A model generated the notes under the pieces. That model was given only the letters and a program-made list of their open reading frames with translations, was not told where the DNA came from and made no database searches. From the NCBI RefSeq assembly GCF_000316035.1, contig NZ_ANHX01000033.1, positions 1-42,917 on the forward strand: a stretch of DNA of 42,917 nucleotides, given 5' to 3'. Position 1 is the first letter of the stretch. Each line of letters opens with the position of its first letter. The position numbers and the translations under genes were made by a program. Below are positions 1-7,860 of this stretch, in pieces. This DNA comes from Paenibacillus sp. PAMC 26794 (lineage in GTDB: Bacteria > Bacillota > Bacilli > Paenibacillales > Paenibacillaceae).

Positions 1-85
1 CTTCCGATGCAGCTTTTCTTCAGAAAGCTTTCGAGGCGAACGCTTCGCTTTTCCAGGTTTTTTCTGTCCTCTCCGTTATTGTGTA
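1..85 (+). repeat. Dispersed hairpin-bearing repeat, copy A (may be cut by window edge)
   Basis: Positions 35-85 match the reverse complement of 34450-34500 at 45 of 51 positions without gaps. The outer end CTTCCGAT at 1-8 also matches the far end of that copy (34558-34565). The part between differs in length and sequence (26 nt here, 57 nt there), yet both copies fold a hairpin at that place; here it is AGCTTT (11-16) with AAAGCT (24-29). No reading frame is evident. The element may extend left of the window. Its nature is unknown: a structured RNA, a MITE-like element or a shared regulatory leader are all possible. Confidence 0.75.
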
Positions 86-101
86 AACGAATAGTTCAAT
101 C

Positions 102-146
102 AAAAAAGGTCATCCGATTTCCTATTAAGGAAATCAGATCACCTTG
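102..146 (-). terminator. Rho-independent terminator of the radical SAM gene
   Basis: Read on the minus strand this is a long stem (AGGT, ATC and GATTTCC paired with GGAAATC, GAT and ACCT, with two internal mismatches) followed by a run of six T. It lies about 90 nt past the stop of the radical SAM gene. A weaker T-rich tail on the other side could make it bidirectional. Confidence 0.75.
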
Positions 147-236
147 ATTTTTAATCTATATAACCCTAAAGGTCACTGTTATCGTGTACATATCTCTTTC
201 AACATACATATCACATATCTTCAATAACTCTTCCTG

Positions 237-1193
237 TCATGCGTCTGCAAAAAGAGCATCGTACGCGGGACAAGGCCGCTTTTCCAGGAATTCTGTTAAC
301 GCCGGGGGCTGCTGGGCATAGATATCCTTCAACAACGTTCCATTATAGATGTTACCAATCACGACAGGATGACATAACTCACAGATGAGGATATCCCCGT
401 TGCCGTGCAGGTGCAGCTGTTTCGTGCCATCCACACAATTCGAGAAATACACACCAGGTTGTTCACGTAAATTCAACTGTTCAGCGAACCGATCCATGCA
501 GGTGAAATAGAGCGTTGTATCTGGCTTTTTATGTTCAATCAGCTCCGTTACAGATCGAATGAGGGACTCTCTGGATACAATTTGACTCCAATCGGTATGT
601 GGCATCTTAATGCTGTTCTGGATCTCATAGATGCGAACACCCAGATCATACACCTTATCGCTAATCGCCTGCATGTTCGCTTGGTTACCCTCAAACAGTA
701 ACGTTTCCAATACCGTCTCCAGACCGACTTCAGTACACAAACGGATATTCTGCTCCAGTCTCTCATACATGCGAGGATGCACTCGGTAGTACGCAGCATA
801 CGACTCCGCATCGGTATAATTGAACGAAATATGAATGTTGGACAAGCCTGCATCTCGCAACGCAAGAATCCGTTCTTCGTTCAGCAGACTGGCATTACTA
901 TTCAATTGTGTATCAATGCCATGTGCTGCACAGTACGTCACAATCTCCAGGCAATCCTGGTATTTCAGTGTTACTTCTCCTCCGGATAATCGCACTCTCT
1001 TGAGACGAGGAAGCTCACTAATAATACGGATGACATCCTGACTATTGATGCACGCTCCATCATCCCGATTGTAAGCGCAGCAATAGTCGCATTTATAATT
1101 GCAGTTCGATGTCACCCCCACCTCAAGCCCTTCCAGCTCATATACACCGGGTGTTTCCAGTTCAAGTGATTTATATCTGTTTTTGGCTATCAA
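237..1193 (-). CDS. Radical SAM protein with SPASM/twitch-like C-terminal cysteines
   Basis: The protein carries the radical SAM cluster motif CNYKCDYC (CX3CX2C), followed about 32 residues later by SGGE, the SAM-binding glycine motif. It should bind a [4Fe-4S] cluster and cleave SAM to start a radical reaction. The C-terminal third has further cysteines (FTCMDR, SNCVDG, ICELCHP and RPCP), as in SPASM or twitch domains that hold extra clusters. The substrate is unknown; no peptide precursor or other maturation gene is adjacent. The frame is open up to a GTG at 1271, but that has no ribosome site. A TTG at 1193 is preceded by a perfect AGGAGG at 1203-1208 with a 9 nt spacer, so I start there (318 residues). 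The family call is firm; the start and function are less so. Confidence 0.85.
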   Translation of the reverse strand: MIAKNRYKSLELETPGVYELEGLEVGVTSNCNYKCDYCCAYNRDDGACINSQDVIRIISELPRLKRVRLSGGEVTLKYQDCLEIVTYCAAHGIDTQLNSNASLLNEERILALRDAGLSNIHISFNYTDAESYAAYYRVHPRMYERLEQNIRLCTEVGLETVLETLLFEGNQANMQAISDKVYDLGVRIYEIQNSIKMPHTDWSQIVSRESLIRSVTELIEHKKPDTTLYFTCMDRFAEQLNLREQPGVYFSNCVDGTKQLHLHGNGDILICELCHPVVIGNIYNGTLLKDIYAQQPPALTEFLEKRPCPAYDALFADA

Positions 1194-1368
1194 TTCGTTG
1201 TACCTCCTGGTTCCTTCATTCAATCCACGTTTGGATAACTTGAAGATTATAGCGGAAGGAATCCAGTTCACGATATGACATTATGTACGTTGGTTGCGGA
1301 AAGGCAAAAATAAAACCCATATCCTCAACGATCGGGAATGGGCCAAAGCTTGGCATATAATTATTGAA

Positions 1369-1567
1369 TTAGACAATATAAAATACGATACCTTGACCTT
1401 TCGATGCAGCAATATGATAGAACTTCTGAATCTCAGTCAGATGTGATATAAGGTAATCCCAGAACCCTTTATTGTATGACATCCTTGTTGAATTCAGGAT
1501 TATAGGCAAACTCATGGCTCGCCGGCATGATGAATGACACACGCCCTTTTGATCAAAAATATGTTCT
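1369..1567 (-). pseudogene. Unidentified frameshifted gene remnant
   Basis: Directly after the GNAT stop the minus strand holds protein-like sequence that switches frame twice. A middle piece reading SFIMPASHEFAYNPEFNKD is in one frame and ends at a stop. The tail, with KGFWDYLISHLTEIQKFY and ending in IVFYIV, is in another. The one continuous frame here (69 codons, GTG start overlapping the GNAT stop) gives less natural sequence in the middle. I do not recognise the family. The best reading is the decayed 3' part of a gene, but a short real gene in the continuous frame cannot be excluded. Confidence 0.4.
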
Positions 1568-2143
1568 TTATTTAACACGAGTATAGAAGTCTTCTTTTAC
1601 GATAGCATACATCTTCAGATCCTGAAGCTCATTTTTCACCCTCATGTATTTCCTCAGCACACCTTCGAATTGCATGCCTGCCTTCTCCATGACCTTGGCG
1701 GAACCTGTGTTTTTCACCAAACATCTGGCCTGGATTCGCTCAAGCCCCACTTCGTCAAATCCAAATTGGATGATTCGTTGCACCACTTCGGTCATGTAGC
1801 CTTGATTCCAAAATTGATCGGATAATACATATCCCAGCTCAACTCTCCTGTTATCGCTGTCACACCCTAGATAGTTACAACTACCAATCAGCCTCTTGGT
1901 GTGTTTATCTTCAATCCCCCACGGGCCTATTAGATCCGTCTCATAGCGACTCATGACAAAATTTAAAAAAGCTTTGGTGTCTTCTTTGCTCTGATGCGCG
2001 TCCCAGGTAGTGAACTCCGATACAGCAGGTACAACGCAATAACTATACATATCATCCAGATCATCATAGGTAAGAGGCCGGAGTAAAGTTCTTTCGGTTT
2101 CCAACATCGGAAATGGTTCGAAGAAGCTTTCAATCGTTCTCAT
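1568..2143 (-). CDS. GNAT N-acetyltransferase, RimJ/RimL type
   Basis: The 191-residue protein is a single GNAT domain of the Acetyltransf_3 type. It begins with the typical LETERTLLRPLTYDD strand and helix. The acetyl-CoA pyrophosphate loop region reads NQGYMTEVV, and the end NTGSAKVMEKAGMQFEGVLR is the standard C-terminal helix and strand. These enzymes move an acetyl group from acetyl-CoA to an amine on a protein N-terminus or small molecule; the acceptor cannot be read from sequence. An ATG with GAGGGTGAG upstream fixes the start. It stands alone, with about 80 nt to the next gene upstream. Confidence 0.9.
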   Translation of the reverse strand: MRTIESFFEPFPMLETERTLLRPLTYDDLDDMYSYCVVPAVSEFTTWDAHQSKEDTKAFLNFVMSRYETDLIGPWGIEDKHTKRLIGSCNYLGCDSDNRRVELGYVLSDQFWNQGYMTEVVQRIIQFGFDEVGLERIQARCLVKNTGSAKVMEKAGMQFEGVLRKYMRVKNELQDLKMYAIVKEDFYTRVK

Positions 2144-2225
2144 AGACTCACCCTCATTGAGATTGTTAGGAAAAAGAAACTCACAGTAGTTCGGTCCGTA
2201 TTGCCTAACTCATCTGTTCTAAAAA

Positions 2226-2882
2226 TCAAGGCCACAATCGGAGTGTCTTCCACTGCCCATCTTGCATCACATATTGGACTCGTACATGCTTGCGCTCCGA
2301 ATCTCCCTGCCAAAACTCCACCTCTTGTGCATTCACGGCATATAAACGCCAATGAGGTGTAATAACACTGGGGTCACGGCTTATCTTTTCTTTCTGAGCT
2401 TCGATGGAACTATCCAGCACTTCCTCACGATCCAAAACCTCACTCTGATGCCCTGTCATGGCAACTGCTCTCGCTCCTGCTGAACGTTTGCGGAAATCAT
2501 CAGCGCCCGCTTGATCTCCCTGATCCTCGGCAATTCCCCTTATTCGAATCTGTCTTCCAAGTGAAGGCCAGTAGAAGGTGAGAGCCACATGAGGGTTCTC
2601 CTTCAACTGCTGTCCTTTTCGACTCTCCGAACTGGAGGCAAAATAGAACGTTTCGTCGATTAGATTTTTCAAAATCAGCACCCGCGCATCAGGATAACCG
2701 TCGTGATCCACGGTGGAGATCGTCATGGCATGAGGTTCTTTCACTTCGTTCTCAACCGCCAATCTCAACCACTCCAAAAATAGCTTCCCCGGCCGCTCCG
2801 GCAACTGCTCCATATCCCACGTTGGAAATGGTCCGGATAAAGACTTCAAACGTTGCAGCAGTTCAATTGGTTGATCACTCAT
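2226..2882 (-). CDS. Pyridoxamine 5'-phosphate oxidase-like flavoprotein (PdxH family)
   Basis: The 218 residues follow the PdxH fold throughout. AMTISTVDHDGYPDARVLILK is the FMN-binding strand pair, ESRKGQQLKENPHVALTFYW the next block, and GRQIRIRG the core strand. TPHWRLY, EFWQG and the final LRLWP correspond to the C-terminal PNP oxidase dimerisation region. The family oxidises pyridoxine or pyridoxamine phosphate to PLP using FMN and O2. A phenazine-type oxidase with the same fold is an alternative, since the C-terminus departs from the classical RLxP ending. An ATG with GGAGGCGAT upstream supports the start. No vitamin B6 neighbours are present. Confidence 0.85.
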   Translation of the reverse strand: MSDQPIELLQRLKSLSGPFPTWDMEQLPERPGKLFLEWLRLAVENEVKEPHAMTISTVDHDGYPDARVLILKNLIDETFYFASSSESRKGQQLKENPHVALTFYWPSLGRQIRIRGIAEDQGDQAGADDFRKRSAGARAVAMTGHQSEVLDREEVLDSSIEAQKEKISRDPSVITPHWRLYAVNAQEVEFWQGDSERKHVRVQYVMQDGQWKTLRLWP

Positions 2883-2986
2883 ATCATCGCCTCCGTCTTC
2901 TATTTTATACCATTGTAATACATTGGAACCTATGAGTCTGTACTTCCTGATTAAGTCGACTTATCAGCTCTTGATCTAGTAAACAA

Positions 2987-3601
2987 CTAATCTAGATGAC
3001 TTAACACATTTGCGCTGCTAAGTTTCCAACCATGCCTTCCCTTTTCAACGGCATGTACACTGGTGTTGTCCATGGGATAAAAGCTGGACTTATTGCTCCA
3101 TTTCCTCTCCTCAAGTAGATAATACAGAATATTAATCACTCCGCCGTGAGTAATTAACAGAACATTGGACTTGACTGTTTGTTCCTCTATATCTCTAAGA
3201 AGACTCTCGAAAGATGTGCTTATCCGGTTGTAAAAATCCCTTGGGCTTTCTCCTCCCGGAAAAGGGGAATCCATCTCAAGGGTGTTGAAATAAACTCCTG
3301 GGTAATGTTCTTCAGCATCCTTATGGAGCATACCTGCCAAATCTCCGTTATTCATCTCCCGCCAATCTTTCATTAAGCTAGCCTGCATATTTAATTTCTT
3401 CTCAATTTCCCGTGTTGTCTGTACTACACGAGGAAGATCACTGCTAATGATCGTATGTATGTCGTAATCCCCAACGTAACGATGCAAATGCTCTCCCAGT
3501 CTCTTGGATTGATTGATCCCCTGTTCCGTAAGTCCACGCTCACTCCATCCGCCTCGATATCCTTCCTCGTCCATCCCATGCCTTACCAGATAAATTTTCA
3601 A
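2987..3601 (-). CDS. Histidine phosphatase family protein (phosphoglycerate mutase-like)
   Basis: The N-terminus YLVRHGMDEEG has the RHG motif whose histidine is phosphorylated in this superfamily. The second catalytic histidine lies in LLITHGGVINIL. The acid residue region GGESPRDFYNRI sits between them, as expected. At 204 residues it fits the small broad-specificity phosphatases (CobC, PhoE or YhfR type) rather than the larger glycolytic mutase. The start is TTG with an excellent GGAGGAGAG site; no ATG is available nearby. Substrate unknown. Confidence 0.88.
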   Translation of the reverse strand: MKIYLVRHGMDEEGYRGGWSERGLTEQGINQSKRLGEHLHRYVGDYDIHTIISSDLPRVVQTTREIEKKLNMQASLMKDWREMNNGDLAGMLHKDAEEHYPGVYFNTLEMDSPFPGGESPRDFYNRISTSFESLLRDIEEQTVKSNVLLITHGGVINILYYLLEERKWSNKSSFYPMDNTSVHAVEKGRHGWKLSSANVLSHLD

Positions 3602-3664
3602 GATCTCTCCTCCTTTTCACATTGAACAGGTTAACTTTACATCTATAACTACTTTCGTATGTAT

Positions 3665-3705
3665 CAAATAAACCCGACCTCAGATAGCTTCTATCCAAGA
3701 TCGGG
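3665..3705 (-). terminator. Rho-independent terminator after the DUF2569 gene
   Basis: Minus-strand stem CCCGA...ATAG paired with CTAT...TCGGG around an AAG loop, with a few internal mismatches, followed by TTTATTT. It lies 18 nt after the stop of the DUF2569 gene. Confidence 0.75.
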
Positions 3706-3722
3706 CATTTCCTGCTTACCAT

Positions 3723-4229
3723 TCATCTCACAAATGTGTTATGAACTCGCTCGGATTTGATAAAATAAGGAATCCAGATGGCGCAAGTGATGACAGATTT
3801 AGCAATTTCTCTGATCGAGCTTCCATCTTCCAATTCTTTTGCTAACGGAATCTGGAGCAATAATAGGTAATCAATAATGCCAACAATCAGACTGAGACCA
3901 TAGAAGATGATCATCAGACGGGGTAATATTGCTTTCTTGCTATAAAACGCAAAAATTGTATATCCACTGAATAATAAAAACAGCGTATTGTACACCATCT
4001 CAAAAATAAGTACTGGACCCCACAATGGGTGATAATAGTCTGATTGTTTGGAAGTTAGCATTTCCCAAGTCTCAGTTGTGAATGTGGGGATTATCTGCTG
4101 AAATAATTGCACTGCAAGTAGAATTACCGTAACAAATAATCCAATCTGGATGAGAATCAGCCAACCCCCTAAACCCGATACGCCTAGTGGACGGTAGTCT
4201 GTCTTTTGCTCTTGAATATGTGGTTCCAC
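3723..4229 (-). CDS. DUF2569 family membrane protein
   Basis: Four hydrophobic segments are visible. The first follows the family signature GVSGLGGWLILIQIGL, and the last is followed by the signature WIPYFIKSERVHNTFV near the C-terminus. DUF2569 proteins are small integral membrane proteins of unknown function. The frame stays open upstream to a TTG at 4289, but the only ribosome-site-like sequence (AAGGAAG) precedes a GTG at 4229. Starting there gives 168 residues, close to the family norm. It is followed by a terminator, so it is probably transcribed alone. Confidence 0.85.
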   Translation of the reverse strand: MEPHIQEQKTDYRPLGVSGLGGWLILIQIGLFVTVILLAVQLFQQIIPTFTTETWEMLTSKQSDYYHPLWGPVLIFEMVYNTLFLLFSGYTIFAFYSKKAILPRLMIIFYGLSLIVGIIDYLLLLQIPLAKELEDGSSIREIAKSVITCAIWIPYFIKSERVHNTFVR

Positions 4230-4586
4230 CTCGTAACACTTCCTTAACCAGTTTTGTTTTTCTGAGATGAGTCTTCCTCGTAATTTCAAATTGAATCTAC
4301 GGGTGATACTTACCCCTTACTTCACGTGCGTTGTATGTATTGTCACACTCTACTTATAGCGATCTCTCCGCCCTCCTCTTATATAGAATTTTACACAACT
4401 TCCTTATTGTACTACACGTGTCAAGGACGAAGCAGCCATTTCAAAACATCGTACTCATTCACTGTGAAAGCAAAGAAGGCCTTCGCTATACTTCCGCCAT
4501 GTTCAGTAAAGTACACGTACGTCATAATCCTCTTATACAGATGCGGGTGGTGACTCTGCATTTCGACTACGAAGGAGGATATGGAT
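4230..4586. other. Gene-poor interval between divergent small genes
   Basis: Several frames are open here on both strands but none has a ribosome site. A minus-strand frame at 4421-4558 (ending VLKWLLRP) looks somewhat protein-like and could be a remnant, but has no start signal. I see no repeat or terminator. It probably holds the promoters of the two divergent genes on either side. Confidence 0.4.
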
Positions 4587-4796
4587 ATGCCCAATCCCAA
4601 AGTAAAACTTTTGCCTTTTGCCAACATTTCAAACTATGTCGAGGGCTTCGAAATCGTTTCCACCCAGTGGGGCGGTGATGGCCTTGTCTATGTGCTGCTG
4701 ATGAATCAGATCCCCGAAAGAAAACGAGGTATGTTCGTTCAGAGTAAATTGTTTTATCAGGTAACGATGAAGGAGATTACTTCCGTTGTGGATTAA
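4587..4796 (+). CDS. Small unknown protein, possibly truncated
   Basis: Sixty-nine residues beginning MPNPKVKLLPFANI and containing NYVEGFEIV and TQWGGDGLVYVLLM. I do not recognise a named family. The AAGGAGGA site at 4572-4579 sits too close to an ATG at 4581 but is well placed for the in-frame ATG at 4587, which I use. The order of short strands and the abrupt end suggest it may be the N-terminal part of a longer protein that has lost its 3' end; this is inference. No membrane or signal segment is seen. It converges on the broken helix-hairpin-helix gene on the other strand. Confidence 0.5.
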   Translation: MPNPKVKLLPFANISNYVEGFEIVSTQWGGDGLVYVLLMNQIPERKRGMFVQSKLFYQVTMKEITSVVD

Positions 4797-4815
4797 AGGA
4801 AAGGAGTAATGAGAG

Positions 4816-5108
4816 TTATTTCTTAAAAGACAATCCCTCTTCTTCCAAAGCGCTTCGCAGTTTGGGCATGGCAGATGGCCCGATTCCGTGAAGTTTCAGG
4901 ATCTCTTTCTCAGTGTACTCCGCAAGTTGCAGTAGTGTTGTGATGCCTTCACTCTCCAAGGCCTGTCTGGCGGGAGCTGACAATAAGGCTAGAAATCCCT
5001 CTGTCGGTTTACGTTCAGCTTCGCACGTCGGACAGGTTGGGCAATCACTTTTTTATAATACGAATGTCCTTGTTCGCATGTTCTGAGTGTTCCTTTATCG
5101 TTTGCCAT
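4816..5108 (-). pseudogene. Frameshifted zinc-ribbon / helix-hairpin-helix protein gene
   Basis: The minus strand starts with ATG at 5108 behind AGGAGGGG and reads MANDKGTLRTCEQGHSYYKK. It then loses frame at a run of six A (5049-5054). Adding one A gives a smooth 97-residue protein: DCPTCPTCEAERKP (paired cysteines, zinc-ribbon-like), SAPARQALESEGITTLLQL, then ILKLHGIGPSAMPKLRSAL, a clear helix-hairpin-helix, ending at TAA 4816. Similar small proteins resemble the RNA polymerase alpha C-terminal fold. As written the gene makes about 41 residues and stops at TAG. A sequencing error in the homopolymer, slippage at the A run, or true decay are all possible. Confidence 0.8.
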
Positions 5109-5127
5109 GTGGGCATCCCCTCCTGGA

Positions 5128-6135
5128 TTAAGTATTCAACCAGTTCTTAATATCTGAAATCATATTTTCGTATTGTTTCAAAGCCTCTAAAGTCCTAATG
5201 ACTTGTGATGTTCCTAATAACTGTTCCTCTATGTCCGTACATTCAATCCACAGTGACCGTTTAAGACTATACTCGAGCCAGTCCAACTTTCCAGCAAAAC
5301 CAATATCCAGAACCACTTCCCAATTGGCTGTTAGACTCCCCACTCGCTTCTTATATCCACCTATAAAAGCCAAGAACTTTTCCTCGTTTATACTTCCAGA
5401 GCTATCTACTGACCAATACACAGCTGTTTCTACCAGATCATGCATCGGATTAATATAACCTGCCGATTCCCAATCTATAATAATAGGAATGTCTTGTCTC
5501 CACATCACATTCTTAGGCTCCAGATCTCTGTGACTAATAACATTATCGGATGCTAGCATTGAAGATGAATTCTTAGCTTTCATGCTCCACTCATACAGCT
5601 TATCCATATTGGAGTCCAAAATCTTAATCCATTCCGAATTCTCATTTTTTCCTTTGTTCAGATAAAACATCCAATCTATTTTTTTAGAATTAGTCGCCTG
5701 TGAACTATCCAATTCTAGTTGTCTAAAATCCGTTTTATGGATATCTGCAAGGATCGTTCCCATCAGAGAACTGTTATTGATAGTAACTTCATCTTGTTCC
5801 AAGCGTTGCCCCTCAATCCAATCAAAAATTAGATAGAATTGATTATCAATGTTATGCATAGAAGCACCCTTTAACCTTTTTGCAGGTTGAGCATGGATAT
5901 GTTCAGCTACCACGTTTGCTATTTTTTCTGAATCCATATAATTTTGCACAGCAGCAGGTCTTATCATGATCTGGGGATTCAATGCCTTAACTGCATAATT
6001 AGCTTGCGTGGTTTCGATAGCGTACATTCGATGAAGAAGTCCACCTGAAATCGGTTTGGGCGAACTGATCAATTCACCAAGCTGTAATTCATTACACAGT
6101 TTCTCAAAATTTAAATTATATTGAGTATCGTTCAT
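5128..6135 (-). CDS. Aminoglycoside phosphotransferase-family kinase
   Basis: This is a 335-residue protein of the APH / choline-kinase fold. The catalytic loop is SHRDLEPKNVMW (HxDxxxxN pattern with the catalytic Asp). The metal-binding segment is IIIDWESAG. An N-terminal nucleotide-binding lobe has YAVKALNP with the ATP-contacting lysine. The family phosphorylates small molecules such as aminoglycosides, macrolides, homoserine or sugars; the substrate here is not evident, so resistance should not be assumed. The ATG is preceded by AGGGGATAAC. It follows the DUF4304 gene on the same strand by about 40 nt. Confidence 0.85.
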   Translation of the reverse strand: MNDTQYNLNFEKLCNELQLGELISSPKPISGGLLHRMYAIETTQANYAVKALNPQIMIRPAAVQNYMDSEKIANVVAEHIHAQPAKRLKGASMHNIDNQFYLIFDWIEGQRLEQDEVTINNSSLMGTILADIHKTDFRQLELDSSQATNSKKIDWMFYLNKGKNENSEWIKILDSNMDKLYEWSMKAKNSSSMLASDNVISHRDLEPKNVMWRQDIPIIIDWESAGYINPMHDLVETAVYWSVDSSGSINEEKFLAFIGGYKKRVGSLTANWEVVLDIGFAGKLDWLEYSLKRSLWIECTDIEEQLLGTSQVIRTLEALKQYENMISDIKNWLNT

Positions 6136-6177
6136 ATGTTATCCCCTCTCATTTTGGCTATTTGTCTGGAGCAAAGC

Positions 6178-6771
6178 TTACATTCCGTACTCGGAAAAAA
6201 CGGCTGCATATTTCTTTTCTAATATCGTCCAGCGCTTTTCGGCTCCGTATTTGGCGTGCAGTTGCTGTAAATAATGCTTGGCTTCTTCCGTATCGCCGGC
6301 TTTTAGCAGGAAGCGGAAGCTTACTTCGCTTAAATGTAGCGCTGTCTTGTCCATATAATAATGAACTATATCTCTGGCCCCTGTTAGTGAGTGTAGGAAT
6401 GACATGCCCTCTTCCAAATGCGACACCAGTTCTTTCGATAAAGCGTCTGGATCGATATCAGGCGTTAAGGTATAGTGGGCCGGAGCGGAAGGGGCTATTT
6501 CTCTGATTCGGCAGGTGAAATGAGATATGTCCTCCGATATGTCTCCATTCAATCCAACGGACTGCAACTCCGCAAGCTCGGTGGAATGAACACCACAATT
6601 AACATAAAACTGGACTTGACTAGTGGTGTTATACTTTGCTTTTTGAATGTTGAACTTGTATGCGAGGTTTCCATCCGCTTTGTAGAAATTCAGATTTTTC
6701 TTGGAATAGCCGTGTTTGGCAAATAAGGGTTTGAGGTCTGTATTGATGATCTTCTTAAACAGTTCCTGCAT
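6178..6771 (-). CDS. DUF4304 domain-containing protein
   Basis: The 197 residues begin MQELFKKIINTDLKPLFAKH followed by GYSKKNLNFYK, the typical start of DUF4304 proteins. The family has no known function and is common in genomic neighbourhoods of polymorphic-toxin immunity-like genes. No membrane segment or signal is visible, so it is likely cytoplasmic. The ATG lies behind GGGAGTGAT. It is flanked by a truncated Nudix gene upstream and a kinase-fold gene downstream. Confidence 0.8.
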   Translation of the reverse strand: MQELFKKIINTDLKPLFAKHGYSKKNLNFYKADGNLAYKFNIQKAKYNTTSQVQFYVNCGVHSTELAELQSVGLNGDISEDISHFTCRIREIAPSAPAHYTLTPDIDPDALSKELVSHLEEGMSFLHSLTGARDIVHYYMDKTALHLSEVSFRFLLKAGDTEEAKHYLQQLHAKYGAEKRWTILEKKYAAVFSEYGM

Positions 6772-6803
6772 AAGATATCACTCCCAAGTCAGAGTTTTCA
6801 GAA

Positions 6804-7025
6804 TCATTCCTGTTCCATTTTATAAAAATACTGTTGCAGCTCCCAGTCTCCATTATCCAGTTGAAAGACGACACATTGATCCCCGACAAACGGAATGATG
6901 CTAATATTGCTCACCAGCGTTTCATCCACGATGTCGTGCAATCTGAACTCCGCCTCAATAATTCCCCAATGAATCGACGTACTCAGCGCCGGAAATAGTT
7001 CCGCACTCAAGCTACTCATCCGCAT
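6804..7025 (-). pseudogene. Truncated Nudix hydrolase (N-terminal part only)
   Basis: The 73 codons read like the N-terminal half of a Paenibacillus-type Nudix hydrolase: ALSTSIHWGIIEAEFRLHD, SNISIIPFVGD, then VVFQLDNGDWEL. In Nudix proteins this is followed at once by PGG and the GX5EX7REUXEEXGU box. Here, after WEL, the frame runs into QQYFYKMEQE and stops, so the whole catalytic box is missing. The product cannot be an active Nudix enzyme. The frame is open up to 7118, but the ATG at 7025 (or 7019) behind AGAGAGGAA is the best start. Confidence 0.65.
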
Positions 7026-7182
7026 CCGTTCCTCTCTATCTAATTCCACTATTCTTCCAATTATAGTCGAAAACACAGAAAGAAGGCCACCTCCCCAACG
7101 GGAATACGTGACCCTCACCTTACGCTCTCTGCCCTTAAGCCTTGGATCAGTATTCTCTCCAGACTCTCAGACCATGCTCCTT

Positions 7183-7860
7183 CTAATGCTGCACCAGTTT
7201 CCCATTTTCCAAAAAAAGAACCCGGCTACAGAGCGGCAAGATCCGCTCATCATGCGTAACCATCACTGCACTCTTGCCCTGCTCTTTCACGAGCCGTGCA
7301 ATCATGCCGACAATATCCAGCCCACGTTCCGCATCCAGACTGGCTGTTGGTTCATCCGCGAGCAGGACAGCTGGATCGTTCATCAACGCCCGTGCAATGG
7401 CGACCCGCTGACGTTCTCCTCCAGACAGCTTCTCCGCATACGCCTTCCGCCGATGGGTCAAGCCTACCGTATCCAACAGCTCATCTACTCGTTTCTCCGC
7501 CTTGTTTTTATCCGTTCCGGCGAGCTTTGCAACGACCATGAGTTGTTCTTCTACTTTCAGATACGGAATGAGGTTAGCACTTTGAAAAATAAAACCGAGC
7601 TGCTGTAATCGCACATCGGATATCTCCTGTTTGCTTTTGCCCATAATAGAAGCCCCATCCAGTAGAACCTTTCCTTCCGTTGGCTCAAGAAGTGCACCAG
7701 CAATGGACAAGAATGTACTTTTGCCCGAGCCGGAAGGCCCCATCACAGCCACAAGTTCCCCTTCAGCAACTTCAAGGTCCAACTTGTCCAGAATCGTCCG
7801 TTTGCTGCCGCCATCTTCAAAGGTCTGTGTAATTCCCTGTAATACCAATCGGTTTCTCAT
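7183..7860 (-). CDS. hrtA: Haem exporter ATPase HrtA
   Basis: A 225-residue ABC ATPase of the MacB/LolD class. Walker A GPSGSGKST is at residues 41-49, the Q-loop in GFIFQSANLIPYLK, the signature LSGGERQRVAIARAL, Walker B VLLADEPT, and the switch histidine in VMVTHDER. Length and class match HrtA, the ATPase of the haem-regulated transporter that relieves haem toxicity. The call rests on the neighbours: an FtsX-type permease overlapping by 4 nt and an HssRS-like two-component system next to it. The ATG follows GGGAGG inside the end of the permease gene, suggesting translational coupling. Confidence 0.85.
   Translation of the reverse strand: MRNRLVLQGITQTFEDGGSKRTILDKLDLEVAEGELVAVMGPSGSGKSTFLSIAGALLEPTEGKVLLDGASIMGKSKQEISDVRLQQLGFIFQSANLIPYLKVEEQLMVVAKLAGTDKNKAEKRVDELLDTVGLTHRRKAYAEKLSGGERQRVAIARALMNDPAVLLADEPTASLDAERGLDIVGMIARLVKEQGKSAVMVTHDERILPLCSRVLFLENGKLVQH

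Noticed and set aside
4331..4678. Plus-strand open frame of 115 codons
   Set aside because: No ribosome site, unnatural composition, and it overlaps the better supported small gene starting at 4587.
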